Part shown: one piece after another, positions 5,715 to 5,860 of the stretch
Numbering within the stretch: position 1 is the first letter of the stretch
Layout: each line of letters opens with the position of its first letter
From: Bacillota bacterium
Lineage (GTDB): Bacteria > Bacillota > Clostridia > Peptostreptococcales > Anaerovoracaceae
Reading direction: 5' to 3'
NCBI GenBank assembly: GCA_029219125.1
Contig: JAQXSU010000195.1
Span: 1 to 5,860 of the forward strand
Length of the DNA stretch: 5,860 nt
The notes under the pieces: model-generated
The model's database searches: none
Told to the model about the DNA's origin: nothing
The model's input: the letters and a program-made list of their open reading frames with translations, nothing else
Position numbers and translations under genes: made by a program

Positions 5715-5860
5715 ATGGGAATCGTAGTAGGAATCGATATAGGAGGGAGCACCACAAAAATTGCGGGATTTCAGGGAGAAGCCATGCTGCAGCCGGTGCA
5801 GATCTCGGCAAACAATGCCATCGCGTCGCTTTTCGGCGCATTCGGCAAGTTTTTATATGA
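5715..5860 (+). CDS. coaW: type II pantothenate kinase-like ASKHA ATPase, 3'-truncated by window edge
   Basis: The ATG at 5715 is followed by 48 complete codons running off the right edge. The start MGIVVGIDIGGSTTKIAGF holds the ASKHA phosphate-1 motif GIDIGGSTTK (residues 6-15; Asp8 is the expected catalytic or metal-associated acid), and SLFGAFGKF follows near residue 40, a block typical of clostridial proteins annotated as type II PanK. If correct, it phosphorylates pantothenate in the cytosol, the first step of coenzyme A synthesis; type II enzymes are generally insensitive to CoA feedback. The visible AAAGGA (5695-5700) is 14 bases from the ATG, longer than ideal, and no other in-frame start exists nearby. 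Some homologues are BadF/BcrA-type 2-hydroxyacyl-CoA dehydratase activators, and the N-terminus alone does not fully exclude that. It has its own promoter and candidate operator. Confidence 0.72.
   Translation, partial: MGIVVGIDIGGSTTKIAGFQGEAMLQPVQISANNAIASLFGAFGKFLY

Noticed and set aside
5629..5841. Minus-strand 70-codon frame opposite the kinase start
   Set aside because: It overlaps the conserved GIDIGGSTTK coding frame and the promoter and resembles no known protein.
1..5860. tRNA, rRNA, insertion sequence ends, attachment sites
   Set aside because: No transposase, cloverleaf-like segment, rRNA motif or long terminal inverted repeat was seen on either strand by eye.

Overview
The window is bacterial. 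Gene-dense coding at moderate GC (roughly mid-50s %, by eye), AAAGGAG/GGGAGG-type ribosome binding sites, and a type II pantothenate kinase start of the clostridial kind all suggest a Bacillota genome, probably Clostridia (Lachnospiraceae-like). The species cannot be named from this sequence.

Layout. (1) 1-3335, plus strand: the C-terminal ~1110 codons of a long SMC-like ATPase of the TIGR02680 family, i.e. a JetC/MksB-type subunit. Its N-terminus with the Walker A motif lies off the left edge. (2) 3328-4779, plus strand: a DUF2399/TIGR02679 protein, i.e. a JetD/MksG-type Toprim nuclease subunit, overlapping jetC by 8 bases. Together these are the distal half of a Wadjet (Jet/Mks/Ept) anti-plasmid operon. 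JetA (DUF2397-like) and JetB (DUF2398-like) are expected upstream, outside the window. (3) 4784-5320, minus strand: a LURP-one-related (LOR, tubby-like, YxjI-type) protein, convergent with jetD and only four bases from it. It has a good sigma-A promoter at 5374-5402. (4) 5321-5714: a regulatory and small-gene region. It holds the LOR promoter flanked by a helical-phase direct repeat, an array of six heptamers, a 27-codon membrane-peptide ORF with a strong ribosome binding site, and a consensus-like extended -10 promoter overlapped by a perfect 8-bp inverted repeat. (5) 5715-5860, plus strand: the first 48 codons of a type II pantothenate kinase-like ASKHA ATPase, running off the right edge.

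Function. JetC and JetD should act with the missing JetA and JetB. In the studied Wadjet systems the SMC-kleisin complex extrudes DNA loops and the JetD Toprim nuclease cuts small circular DNA. The LOR protein, the small peptide and the kinase have their own promoters and look like separate units. The kinase would make 4'-phosphopantothenate for coenzyme A if it is a true PanK.

The main system here is recognisable rather than new. The less explained elements are the two in-frame repeat tracts inside JetD, the heptamer array with the 27-aa peptide, and the palindrome over the kinase promoter.
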